Of a stretch of 64,000 bases of DNA, positions 55,800-63,340 are shown in pieces. The notes under the pieces were generated by a model that saw nothing but the letters and a program-made list of their open reading frames with translations, did no database searches and was not told where the DNA came from. Every line of letters starts with the position of its first letter. Positions within the stretch are counted from its first letter, which is position 1. Where the stretch lies: contig NZ_PZPO01000001.1 in assembly GCF_013306565.1 (NCBI RefSeq), positions 310,001-374,000 of the forward strand, given 5' to 3'. This stretch comes from Hyphomicrobium sulfonivorans. GTDB taxonomy: Bacteria > Pseudomonadota > Alphaproteobacteria > Rhizobiales > Hyphomicrobiaceae. Position numbers and translations under genes: made by a program.

Positions 55800-56942
55800 T
55801 CACACGTCCGCAATCAGCACATGAACACTGAACAGGCGCTCGGCATCGGTCCACACCACCTGCGGTCGCCAGCCTGCCTCACTGACAAGCGTATGGAAGC
55901 CTTCGATCTCGTACTTATGCGAATGCTCGGTGTGAATCTGCTCGCCGGCATCGAAATGGAAGCGATGCCCGCCGACGTCCACCCACTGCTCCCGCAGACT
56001 GACGAGATGCATATCGATCCTGCCGTTGCGCATATCGTAGGTGGCCGAATGCTTGAACTGATCGAGCTTGAAATTGGCGCCCCGCTCGCGATTGGCACGC
56101 ACCAGCAGATTGAGATTGAAAGCAGCCGTAACACCATCCGCGTCGTCATAGGCGGCAAGGAGCCGGCGGACATTCTTCTTCAGATCGGCTCCGATAATCA
56201 GGTGCGCGTCCGGACCTAATGTCCGGCGCATGCTGGCCAGCAGCGCAACAGCATCGACTGGACGCAAGTTCCCAATCGTCGAGCCAGGAAAGAAGCCAAA
56301 CAGCGGCCTTGCAGAAAATTCCGGCGGCATGACTATCGGTTGCGCGAAATCAGCCTCGATCGGCATCACGAGCAACTCGGGAAACCGCTCCGCGATGCGC
56401 GCCTTTGCATCCCGCAAGGCAGCGGAGCTGATGTCTATTGGAACGTAGGCGTGCAACTTATCCATGCGTTCCAACAGAAGTTCGGTCTTGGTGCTGGAGC
56501 CTGAACCAAACTCAACCAGCACCGCGCCTGCGGGAACGATGGCCGCGATCTCCTCCGCCTGATGCCGTAAAATATCTGTCTCGGTGCGGGTCGGATAGTA
56601 TTCCGGCAGCGTCGTTATCTTCTCGAACAGAGCACTGCCCGCCGCATCATATAAAAATCGGCTCGGAATAGATTTTTGCGGCGCTGAAAGTCCGGCAATC
56701 AACGCCTCGGAAAAGTCGGAACCGATGGCAGCAGGGTCAGCTCGGCCGTGAGGTCGTGCACTTTGCTCCATGGAACCGCAAAAAGCTGAGCGCGATCCGC
56801 TGCGACTGCTCCGTCCTGCCCTGTCGCGCTCCGAGGTGAACCACGCGCCAAAAAAACTCTGCTCGGGTAATGACGGTGCCGACCTGTCTCGGTTGAAATC
56901 CGGGGCGCGTCTTGCTGCTGATTTCTTACTTACTTCGCTCAT
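55800..56942 (-). CDS. egtD: L-histidine N-alpha-methyltransferase
   Basis: A SAM-dependent enzyme that trimethylates histidine to hercynine, the first step of ergothioneine synthesis. The family core starts about residue 70 (IPSRFLYDAAGSALFEKITT; LPEYYPTRTETDILR) and includes the SAM site VLVEFGSGSSTKTELLLERM and LFGFFPGSTIGNLRPVDAV. The ATG at 56942 overlaps the egtB stop (ATGA) and has GGAGG seven bases upstream, giving 380 residues, about 57 more than the usual ~321. Those extra residues are Arg/Ser-rich and disordered. An in-frame ATG at 56771 would give the normal length but lacks a ribosome-binding site. Confidence 0.93.
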   Translation of the reverse strand: MSEVSKKSAARRAPDFNRDRSAPSLPEQSFFGAWFTSERDRAGRSSRSGSRSAFCGSMEQSARPHGRADPAAIGSDFSEALIAGLSAPQKSIPSRFLYDAAGSALFEKITTLPEYYPTRTETDILRHQAEEIAAIVPAGAVLVEFGSGSSTKTELLLERMDKLHAYVPIDISSAALRDAKARIAERFPELLVMPIEADFAQPIVMPPEFSARPLFGFFPGSTIGNLRPVDAVALLASMRRTLGPDAHLIIGADLKKNVRRLLAAYDDADGVTAAFNLNLLVRANRERGANFKLDQFKHSATYDMRNGRIDMHLVSLREQWVDVGGHRFHFDAGEQIHTEHSHKYEIEGFHTLVSEAGWRPQVVWTDAERLFSVHVLIADV

Positions 56943-58255
56943 GCCGCGTCCTCCGCCAAACGAACCCCGCTGAACTGCCATCTCTGATGCGGATAAAAGA
57001 AGTTCCGGTATGTCCGGCGGATGTGACCCGGCGGCGTCACGCAGGAGCCGCCGCGCAGCACGTTCTGACTGACCATGAACTTGCCGTTGTATTCGCCCAG
57101 TGCACCCGGCGCGGCGCGATAGCCCGGATAGGGAAGATACGCGCTCGACGTCCACTCCCACACATCGCCAAACATCTGGGTGAGTTCGCCATCAGATCCG
57201 TCAGCAGCAGGTTGGGGCCGCATGAGCCCGGTGCCGAGGTCGTTGCCCGCCGCGGCTATCCCTGTGCTTGCAATCTCCCACTCGAACTCGGTCGGAAGCC
57301 GCTTGCCAGCCCAGTTGGCGAAGGCATTGGCTTCGTAATAACTAACGTGCGCAACCGGAGCCGCCAGATTCACCGGCACCAGACCTTCAAGTGTCATCTG
57401 ATGCCAAACGCCATCGCGCTGATGCCAATATCCGGGCGCATCCCATCCGTTGGCGTTGATCGCGCTCCATCCGTCCGCCAGCCACAGCAGCGGATCGCGA
57501 TAGCCGCCGTCGTCCATGAATGCCAACCATTCGGCATTTGTCACGCAACGGTGCGCAAGGCGAAAGGGTTGCAGAAGCGCATCGTGACGCGGCTCTTCGT
57601 TGTCGTAGCAGAAGCCGGTTCCGGAAAACCCGACGGGAAAAATACCGCCGGGAAATTCAATGAAAGTCGCGTCCCCGTCACGACGGGGCTGATCGCGATA
57701 CGGCGCTGGCGTACGATATGCCGGATGTAATGGCTGGGCGTCGAAAAGGCTGAGTATATCCGTCAACAGCAACTCCTGATGCTGTTGCTCGTGGTTGATG
57801 CCAAGCTCAACGATAGCGGCCAGCCCATCCAAGCCATCATTGATAAAACCGCTGACGAACATTTGCTCCAGCGCCGCATCGACGTGGGCACGATAGCCGC
57901 GCACCTCATCCACTGACGGTCGCGTCAGCAGGCCACGCTGGCTGCGCGCCTGACGCTTGCCGTGACTCTCGTAATACGAGTTGAAGCAGTAAGCGAAATC
58001 CGGCGAGTATTCGCGATAATCTGGCAAATGCGGCTTCAGCAGAAATGTCTCGTAGAACCACGTCGTGTGCGCCAGATGCCACTTCGTCGGGCTAGCGTCG
58101 TCCATGGGCTGCACGACCTGATCTTCATCGCTCAGCGGCGCCGCTAGCAGTTGCGACAGTCGCCGGCTTGATTTGAGCCTGTGCAACAGGCGCAAACGGT
58201 CAGAAAGTTCTTCGGCGACGGTAGCGGCGGAACGGTCGACAGCAGAAGAAAGCAC
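56939..58255 (-). CDS. egtB: ergothioneine biosynthesis sulfoxide synthase EgtB
   Basis: A 438-residue non-haem iron enzyme that adds a sulfur compound to hercynine. Residues about 40-200 are the DinB-like domain with the iron ligands: His in KWHLAHTTWFYETFLL and the HX3HXE motif in INHEQQHQELLLTDIL. Residues 210-438 are the FGE-sulfatase (formylglycine-type) domain ending VLRGGSCVTPPGHIRRTYRN. Whether it takes gamma-glutamylcysteine or cysteine cannot be decided here. A GTG start has GAGG five bases upstream. It is overlapped by egtD; egtA, egtC and egtE are not in the window. Confidence 0.93.
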   Translation of the reverse strand: MLSSAVDRSAATVAEELSDRLRLLHRLKSSRRLSQLLAAPLSDEDQVVQPMDDASPTKWHLAHTTWFYETFLLKPHLPDYREYSPDFAYCFNSYYESHGKRQARSQRGLLTRPSVDEVRGYRAHVDAALEQMFVSGFINDGLDGLAAIVELGINHEQQHQELLLTDILSLFDAQPLHPAYRTPAPYRDQPRRDGDATFIEFPGGIFPVGFSGTGFCYDNEEPRHDALLQPFRLAHRCVTNAEWLAFMDDGGYRDPLLWLADGWSAINANGWDAPGYWHQRDGVWHQMTLEGLVPVNLAAPVAHVSYYEANAFANWAGKRLPTEFEWEIASTGIAAAGNDLGTGLMRPQPAADGSDGELTQMFGDVWEWTSSAYLPYPGYRAAPGALGEYNGKFMVSQNVLRGGSCVTPPGHIRRTYRNFFYPHQRWQFSGVRLAEDAA

Positions 58256-58522
58256 GGAAACCTCGAATTTATCTCAGCGGGTGCACCGACTAAATTCGAT
58301 GCTTAAAAGCCCTAACGATTTGCAGAGGCATCGGTTTCTCCATTACTCCGATTTCATCGACGCACTTGATAGACGAACCACCAAGTCACGGCGGAACGTC
58401 GAAATATTTCGATCCTTCGATTTTTAGACAACGGCATCACGCATCCTTCAGGCTGCAGAGGTTAGATAGCGCTGTTGCCGGCGCTGCTTATTGTTGCGGC
58501 CGGAAGCTAAGGAGTTCAGGCG

Positions 58523-58717
58523 ATGGCGGATCGTGAGCTGGAAGTGGGTGCTATCGTGCAGCTGACGGGCCTTGAAATCGGCCTTATGGTCGCTGATGCC
58601 TCGTATCGGATTGAGCAGCTCCTCCAGCTCAAAGAAGGAGCGCAGCTCTATCGGGTGCGCCACGATGACGAGCCTTTCGACCGTATCGTTTCCGAACGCG
58701 ACATCCGTGATTTTTAA
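58523..58717 (+). CDS. small hypothetical protein
   Basis: A 64-residue soluble protein I do not recognise. It reads like a small beta-rich fold: MADRELEVGAIVQLTGLEIG, then VADASYRIEQLLQLKEGAQL, ending DRIVSERDIRDF. The ATG is preceded by AAGGAG eight bases upstream, a strong ribosome-binding site. It is 37 bases upstream of the exported protein at 58755 on the same strand, so the two may share a promoter in the 58256-58522 gap. Confidence 0.7.
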   Translation: MADRELEVGAIVQLTGLEIGLMVADASYRIEQLLQLKEGAQLYRVRHDDEPFDRIVSERDIRDF

Positions 58718-58754
58718 CCGGTCATTTTCGCTACATAACTAAGGTCAAGCACCG

Positions 58755-59402
58755 ATGCGCGTTCTGCCAATCGTCCTAGCTGCCGTGGTCTCCACCATGT
58801 CGCTCAGCGGCATGGTCTATGCCGATCCGAAAGCGGCTGATCCTCTCGCGGTGGAATTCGATGGACAGCGCTTCACGCTAAACTTCGAAGATCAGGCAGC
58901 GCTGCCTGATGGCTCGATGGGTAATGCTCTGGCTGAATTCACCCTCAAGGGTGAAACCGTCGAGAACTGGTCGAAGCTGTTTGCTTTCTATGCCTATCCG
59001 CAGATGGGCACTGACCCCACGGCTGCAGTTGAGGCCGTGGGCAAGGTGGTGAAGGAAACAAATCCCGACGCCAACTACGCCATCGACGTCAGCAACGAAA
59101 AGGAAGCCATCATCGATTTCCTTACCTGGGCTGAAGGCAGCGAGGTGATGGAGTTCAACGTGTTCCGTTATACTCCCGCCGATGATGGCCCCGGCCTGAT
59201 CGCCATGCAGTATGCCCAGCACATCAACATCGACGATATGGATGTTGAAGCCATGCGCGCGTTGCGTGAGCGTGCGGTGCGCGAGATGGCTGCGATGGAT
59301 ATGGATGCCGCGCAGGACTATTTCGCCGCCAAGCGCGAGCAGATGTCGGCCAAGGCCGAAGATGGCGACACGCCATCATTCGCTGAGCGCGATCAGCAGT
59401 AA
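58755..59402 (+). CDS. exported hypothetical protein
   Basis: A 215-residue protein with a signal peptide at residues 1-23 (MRVLPIVLAAVVSTMSLSGM, then VYA before DPKAAD). The mature part is acidic, without cysteines, with the strings LAVEFDGQRFTLNFEDQAAL, GETVENWSKLFAFYAYPQM and VMEFNVFRYTPADDGPGLIA. The last 40 residues form a Met/Ala/Glu-rich helix (REMAAMDMDAAQDYFAAKRE). No family could be named. It appears periplasmic, and its close neighbour is the unknown 64-residue protein. Confidence 0.75.
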   Translation: MRVLPIVLAAVVSTMSLSGMVYADPKAADPLAVEFDGQRFTLNFEDQAALPDGSMGNALAEFTLKGETVENWSKLFAFYAYPQMGTDPTAAVEAVGKVVKETNPDANYAIDVSNEKEAIIDFLTWAEGSEVMEFNVFRYTPADDGPGLIAMQYAQHINIDDMDVEAMRALRERAVREMAAMDMDAAQDYFAAKREQMSAKAEDGDTPSFAERDQQ

Positions 59403-59541
59403 GCGACTGAACACCTAAAACTCAGTGCGTCAGTGCGATCACGGCGCCGCGCAATGGCAATGATCGACGCTCCAAGCCGGTCGGTATTTTCGCGCGGCCT
59501 TCGGCGCAGTATAATTGCGGCTTGCTGTCGGGATATCGCCC

Positions 59542-59712
59542 ATGCACCGCGCCCCCTTATGCCTGATCGTCTTCGGATGGATTGTTATCGCGCACACCGC
59601 TCTTGCAGCCCGGCATCCCTCGCCGCCCAGCGCCAGCCGGTTGCAGCCGGACCTTGTATGTCTGGATCCAAGCGCTGAGTTCCCCGTCGCCTGCGATGAG
59701 GACGACGACTAG
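59542..59712 (+). CDS. small exported protein with acidic C-terminus
   Basis: A possible 56-residue protein. Residues 1-22 look like a signal peptide (MHRAPLCLIVFGWIVIAHTA, then LAARH). The mature part is short, with two Cys in DLVCLDPSAEFPVACDEDDD. No strong ribosome-binding site; the start could also be 59515. The signal-peptide pattern and Cys pair favour a real gene, but the evidence is thin. Confidence 0.45.
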   Translation: MHRAPLCLIVFGWIVIAHTALAARHPSPPSASRLQPDLVCLDPSAEFPVACDEDDD

Positions 59713-59714
59713 AG

Positions 59715-59759
59715 CGTGCTTCCAGAAAAGTGAGAACCGGTTTTCCGCCAAGAAGCACG
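59715..59759. repeat. palindromic interspersed repeat of the rhizobial type
   Basis: A 45-base imperfect palindrome: CGTGCTTC (59715-59722) and GAAGCACG (59752-59759) are perfect inverted arms, with AGAAAAGTGAGAACCGGTTT in the centre. Closely similar elements containing AGAAAAGTGGxAACCGGTTTT are, from memory, scattered in many copies through Hyphomicrobiales intergenic DNA. Only one copy is in this window. Confidence 0.65.
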
Positions 59760-59810
59760 AGCCAGAGCTGTCCGCGGTTCAACGAAACGCTGACAGGCTC
59801 TAGGCCGCAG

Positions 59811-60488
59811 CTACTTGCAGACAGTCCGCAAACCGTCCTTGCCGCGCCGCGCCAGATCGACATGGAAGTGGTCGTGATGGTTGCGATCATAGTTGGGGCT
59901 GAGCACCGTCGTGAAATGATGGCAGGCCCCGGCACGCACCTCGCGCAGAAAAGCCTGATCGCGCTTGTCGCCGCGCCAGCCTTTTTTCACCGAAACCGTC
60001 TTGCCGTTCGCCAGCACAAATCCGGAAACATCCAGCGCGTTGGCGTGGCCGTGCTCGGACAGCACCGCTCCGAACGCGTGATTGATCGGGCGACAGGAAT
60101 AGGAGCCGGCGATGCGCAGCTCCGTCAGCGGCGAGTTGTAATAGCGCAATGCCGCGGGCTCGATCACCTCCCGGACCCACAGGTTCACCTGCGGGATCAT
60201 CGGGCATCTCAGATATGCTACCGGCTTCAGCGTCACATTGCCATTACGCACGGCCGCCAGCTCGAAGGGCTGCTCCGCACCGCAGGCACCTGGGCCGCCG
60301 AGCGAAAGCTTGGTCTTGATATAAGGGCTTTCGCGCACGACGCCGGCCGCAAGGCAGGCGCGCTCTTCTGACGAGCGCCACGGCTCGTCCTTGGCGATGA
60401 AAGATTGTGTGGCACTGCCGCCGCAGCCGCTGAGCAGCCACGGGAGGCTAATAATGCCAAAGAGGACGCAGATACGGACAGATGGCAT
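59811..60488 (-). CDS. extensin-like family lipoprotein
   Basis: A 225-residue exported protein. Residues 1-21 form a lipoprotein signal peptide with lipobox LLSG before Cys (ISLPWLLSGCGGS). The extensin-like C-terminal domain (Extensin_2) covers about residues 45-225: RACLAAGVVRESPYIKTKL, SYSCRPINHAFGAVLSEHGH, ANALDVSGFVLANGKTVSV and the terminal YDRNHHDHFHVDLARRG. The His/Asp pattern (SEHGHANALDVSGF, HHDHFHVD) resembles D-Ala-D-Ala carboxypeptidase-like zinc peptidases, so a cell-wall peptidase role is plausible but unproven. ATG at 60488 is chosen for the signal peptide; the frame reaches 60689. Confidence 0.85.
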   Translation of the reverse strand: MPSVRICVLFGIISLPWLLSGCGGSATQSFIAKDEPWRSSEERACLAAGVVRESPYIKTKLSLGGPGACGAEQPFELAAVRNGNVTLKPVAYLRCPMIPQVNLWVREVIEPAALRYYNSPLTELRIAGSYSCRPINHAFGAVLSEHGHANALDVSGFVLANGKTVSVKKGWRGDKRDQAFLREVRAGACHHFTTVLSPNYDRNHHDHFHVDLARRGKDGLRTVCK

Positions 60489-60942
60489 GATGCGAGACGC
60501 TAACCGCAGTAACCCTAATGGACTGTAAACGTGCCATCTTTCCCGGGACGAAGATGAGCAGGCCAATCCGGCGGCAGTGCGACTCAAAAACGGCGCAACC
60601 CAGATATCGACGCGCAAAACAACCACACAGCAGAGTTTTCCACAGCACAAATGTCGCGATCGCAATGGAAGCACAAGACCGCACGCCACGATCTTGATAT
60701 GACTGGATTGTCTGGAGCTTCCAGACCCTCGGCGGCGGCCAGTTCGTTGTGCGTATGTGCTGCGTTCGAGTGTGTATTGCGTCTTGGCCCCGGCTTTTTG
60801 GTCGGCTGCTATGTCCCTGACAACCCCGCGTTTGTCTTTTGGGATGTAAGCGCCGATTGGCCGGGGCCTCGTATTTCAGAGGCAGTGTTTCTTAAGGCCC
60901 CCGCGAGGGCAGCGCCTGCTGCCAACAGCCGCGCCCCGTTTG
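60489..60942. other. intergenic region
   Basis: About 450 bases between two minus-strand genes, probably containing the extensin-like gene's promoter. The frame 60651-60989 on the plus strand has no ribosome-binding site or domain. I saw no distinct structure. Confidence 0.4.
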
Positions 60943-61776
60943 TCAGCCCGCGTCCACGGCGGCGAAGAAATCCAGCACCGCCGCTTTGAATTTGCGATCG
61001 CCCACAGCCTTCATGTGATCGCGATTTGCGAGCGTTACGGCCTGAGCCCCAGGGATCAGCGCCGCCAATTCATCCGCTGAGCCGCCGATCACGTCGCGGT
61101 CCCCGACAACGACCAACACCGGACGCTTCAGCGTTGCTACCGCATCCGCCGTCAGAGGCGCGCGTGCTGAACGGATACAGACAGCCAACGCCTTGAGATC
61201 GCTTCCGGTCTGTTCGGCGAACGAACGGAATGTCCGCGCGGTGGGGTTGGTCACGTCATCAATGCTGGCGGCTTCCAGCGCATGGGCGATCGGCGCCGTG
61301 CCAGCCAATCCGCGCACCATGTTGATACCCAGCCCGCCGAACACCAAGCTGCGCACGCGATCAGGATGCGCCAACCCGAGAAACGCCGAGATGCGCGCGC
61401 CCATCGAATAGCCGAGCACATGGGCGCGCTCGATGCCCAGGTGATCCAGCAGCCTGCACGCGTCCTCCGCCATGAGCGGGGCGCCGTAATCTTCCAGCCG
61501 ATAGAGCTTCTCGCTGCGGCCGTGCCCGCGATTGTCATAGGCAATGACGCGGTATCCGGCCTCGGTCAGCGTCCTGACCCAGCCAGTGTCGATCCAGTTG
61601 GTGACTATGTTCGATGCGAACCCGTGAATCAGCAGAACCGGCTCGCCTTCCCCTTGATCAAGAAAGGCAATCTCGGTGCCGTCGGAGCTGAACGTGCGCA
61701 CGGGAGCGATCCTTTCCACGGACGGTGGGCGTTGCTTAAAACGCGACCGCCGTACCCCTATCATTTGACTTTCCAT
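60943..61776 (-). CDS. alpha/beta-fold hydrolase
   Basis: A 277-residue soluble enzyme. The oxyanion-hole string LLIHGFASNIVTNW, the nucleophile elbow VLGYSMGARISAFLGL (Ser), an acidic residue in VVVGDRDVIGGSADELAALI and the final His in LANRDHMKAVGD give a complete catalytic triad. FLDQGEGEPVLLIHG near residue 37 is typical of the esterase/epoxide hydrolase-like group. Substrate unknown. An in-frame ATG at 61764 is an alternative start. Divergent from the CHCC zinc-finger gene, with only about 46 bases between them. Confidence 0.88.
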   Translation of the reverse strand: MESQMIGVRRSRFKQRPPSVERIAPVRTFSSDGTEIAFLDQGEGEPVLLIHGFASNIVTNWIDTGWVRTLTEAGYRVIAYDNRGHGRSEKLYRLEDYGAPLMAEDACRLLDHLGIERAHVLGYSMGARISAFLGLAHPDRVRSLVFGGLGINMVRGLAGTAPIAHALEAASIDDVTNPTARTFRSFAEQTGSDLKALAVCIRSARAPLTADAVATLKRPVLVVVGDRDVIGGSADELAALIPGAQAVTLANRDHMKAVGDRKFKAAVLDFFAAVDAG

Positions 61777-61822
61777 GCGGCTATGGTCCGCCCATACGGA
61801 TCAGATAATGCAGGGTAATTCG

Positions 61823-62074
61823 ATGGCTTCGAGTCTCGTTCCCCATCTCGCCAACGACGATGGCGTTGAGAAAATTTTCGTCGGTGTGCGCGAGTTGAAC
61901 TGCATGGGCGCGCGGCCGCCGTTCGATCACCCCCATGTCTTTCTCGACATGGGCAGCGACGGGCAGATCCTGTGCCCCTACTGCTCAACCCTCTATCTGT
62001 ACGATCCGCGCCTGGCCGCCGATGAGACGGACCCACCGGGTTGCCTGACCTCGCCTGTTGAAGAAGCTGCCTGA
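61823..62074 (+). CDS. CHCC zinc-finger protein
   Basis: An 83-residue protein of the zf-CHCC family. The ligands are Cys in ELNCMGARPPFDHPHVFLDM, His in the same segment and the pair in ILCPYCSTLYLYDP. In mitochondria the related protein NDUFS6 is the zinc subunit of respiratory complex I; the bacterial short forms are presumed homologues of unknown or complex I-linked role. AGGG lies seven bases before the ATG at 61823; an ATG at 61808 is also in frame. Confidence 0.88.
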   Translation: MASSLVPHLANDDGVEKIFVGVRELNCMGARPPFDHPHVFLDMGSDGQILCPYCSTLYLYDPRLAADETDPPGCLTSPVEEAA

Positions 62075-62140
62075 TACGCCGGCCCTGCATCTGGTGGCAC
62101 CACCACCGGCTAGCCCTGCCACGCTGTGCCTGATCGAGTC

Positions 62141-63340
62141 ATGACTGATCCAGCCGCCAGCCCCATTGCGAATGCGCCGGCGCTTATTCTCGGTGGCGGC
62201 ATCGCCGGGCTGGCGAGCGCGCTTGCATTTGCCCGACAGGGCATCGCCTCGCACATCCTGGAAAAGCGCGCCAACTACAGCGAGGAAGGCGCCGGCATTC
62301 AGATCGGCCCCAACGGGACGCGCATTCTGCAGCAGCTTGGCGTAGCGGAACGGCTGCAGCCATTGGTTGGCACTCCGGAAGCGCTGAGCGTGCGCGACGG
62401 GCGCTCCGGTGCGCAGCTTGCTCTATTGCCACTCGGAGACTGGATCGCGCAACGGCACGGCGCACCCTATTGGACTGCGCACCGACGCGACCTGCACTCA
62501 GCTCTGCTGGCTGCGGCTGAAGCCGAACCGCGCATTACCATCACGCTGGGCGATACCGCTGCTTCGATCACCTCCGACGATGCAGGCGTGAGCGTCGCAA
62601 CGACCGCCGGCAGAAGCGCAAGCGGCTTCGCCCTCATTGCAGCGGATGGCATCGGCTCGACCGTACGCACCTCGCTGTTCGATGCCGCACAACCAACGCC
62701 GTACGGCAAGAGCGCCGCGCGCAGCGTCATCCCCATCGCCGCTGCACCCGAACAGTTGCGGCGGCAGATTGTAACGATCTGGCTGCTGCCCGATGCGCAC
62801 GTCGTGCATTATCCGGTTTCCGGAGGCCAGGAACTGGCAATGGTGGTGGTGCTGGACGACACGCACCTGAGCGACAGCTGGAACGAGCCGGTTCCGGTCG
62901 GTGAAATAGAGCAGGCGCTGAGCGCATCCGCCCCCGCGCTGCGTAAGCTGATCATGCAGACACACGACTGGAAGCGCTGGACTTTGCGCACGCTGCCGGT
63001 GCCCGCTCAACTCGCAATCGGCAACGTCGCACTGGCCGGAGATGCAGCCCATCCGATGCTACCGTTCTTTGCTCAGGGCGGAGTTATGGCGCTGGAAGAC
63101 GCAGCAGTTCTGGCCGCAACGCTCGGGTCAAAGCAGAAAACAACTGGCGGGCTGCTGGCGGATTATGCCAGCAAGCGCCGCGCCCGTGTTGCTCGCGTCG
63201 TGGCAGCGTCGCAGCGCAATGGCCGCATCTATCATCTCGACGGCGCAGTTGCGCTGGCACGGAACGCTGTGCTGCGCATTGCCCCGCCGCAACATTTGAT
63301 GCGGCAATACGATTGGCTTTACGGCTGGCGAGCGACCTAG
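62141..63340 (+). CDS. FAD-dependent aromatic monooxygenase (salicylate hydroxylase-like)
   Basis: A 399-residue class A flavoprotein monooxygenase. The N-terminal dinucleotide fold is LILGGGIAGLASALAFARQG; the second motif with Asp-Gly is FALIAADGIGSTVRTSLFD; the FAD ribityl motif is VALAGDAAHPMLPFFAQGG. The substrate, probably an aromatic acid such as salicylate or 3-hydroxybenzoate, cannot be told. No ring-cleavage genes are adjacent, and members of this group also work in ubiquinone synthesis or antibiotic modification. ATG at 62141 is used; a GTG at 62126 is in frame. Convergent with the amidotransferase gene (stop codons overlap). Confidence 0.88.
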   Translation: MTDPAASPIANAPALILGGGIAGLASALAFARQGIASHILEKRANYSEEGAGIQIGPNGTRILQQLGVAERLQPLVGTPEALSVRDGRSGAQLALLPLGDWIAQRHGAPYWTAHRRDLHSALLAAAEAEPRITITLGDTAASITSDDAGVSVATTAGRSASGFALIAADGIGSTVRTSLFDAAQPTPYGKSAARSVIPIAAAPEQLRRQIVTIWLLPDAHVVHYPVSGGQELAMVVVLDDTHLSDSWNEPVPVGEIEQALSASAPALRKLIMQTHDWKRWTLRTLPVPAQLAIGNVALAGDAAHPMLPFFAQGGVMALEDAAVLAATLGSKQKTTGGLLADYASKRRARVARVVAASQRNGRIYHLDGAVALARNAVLRIAPPQHLMRQYDWLYGWRAT

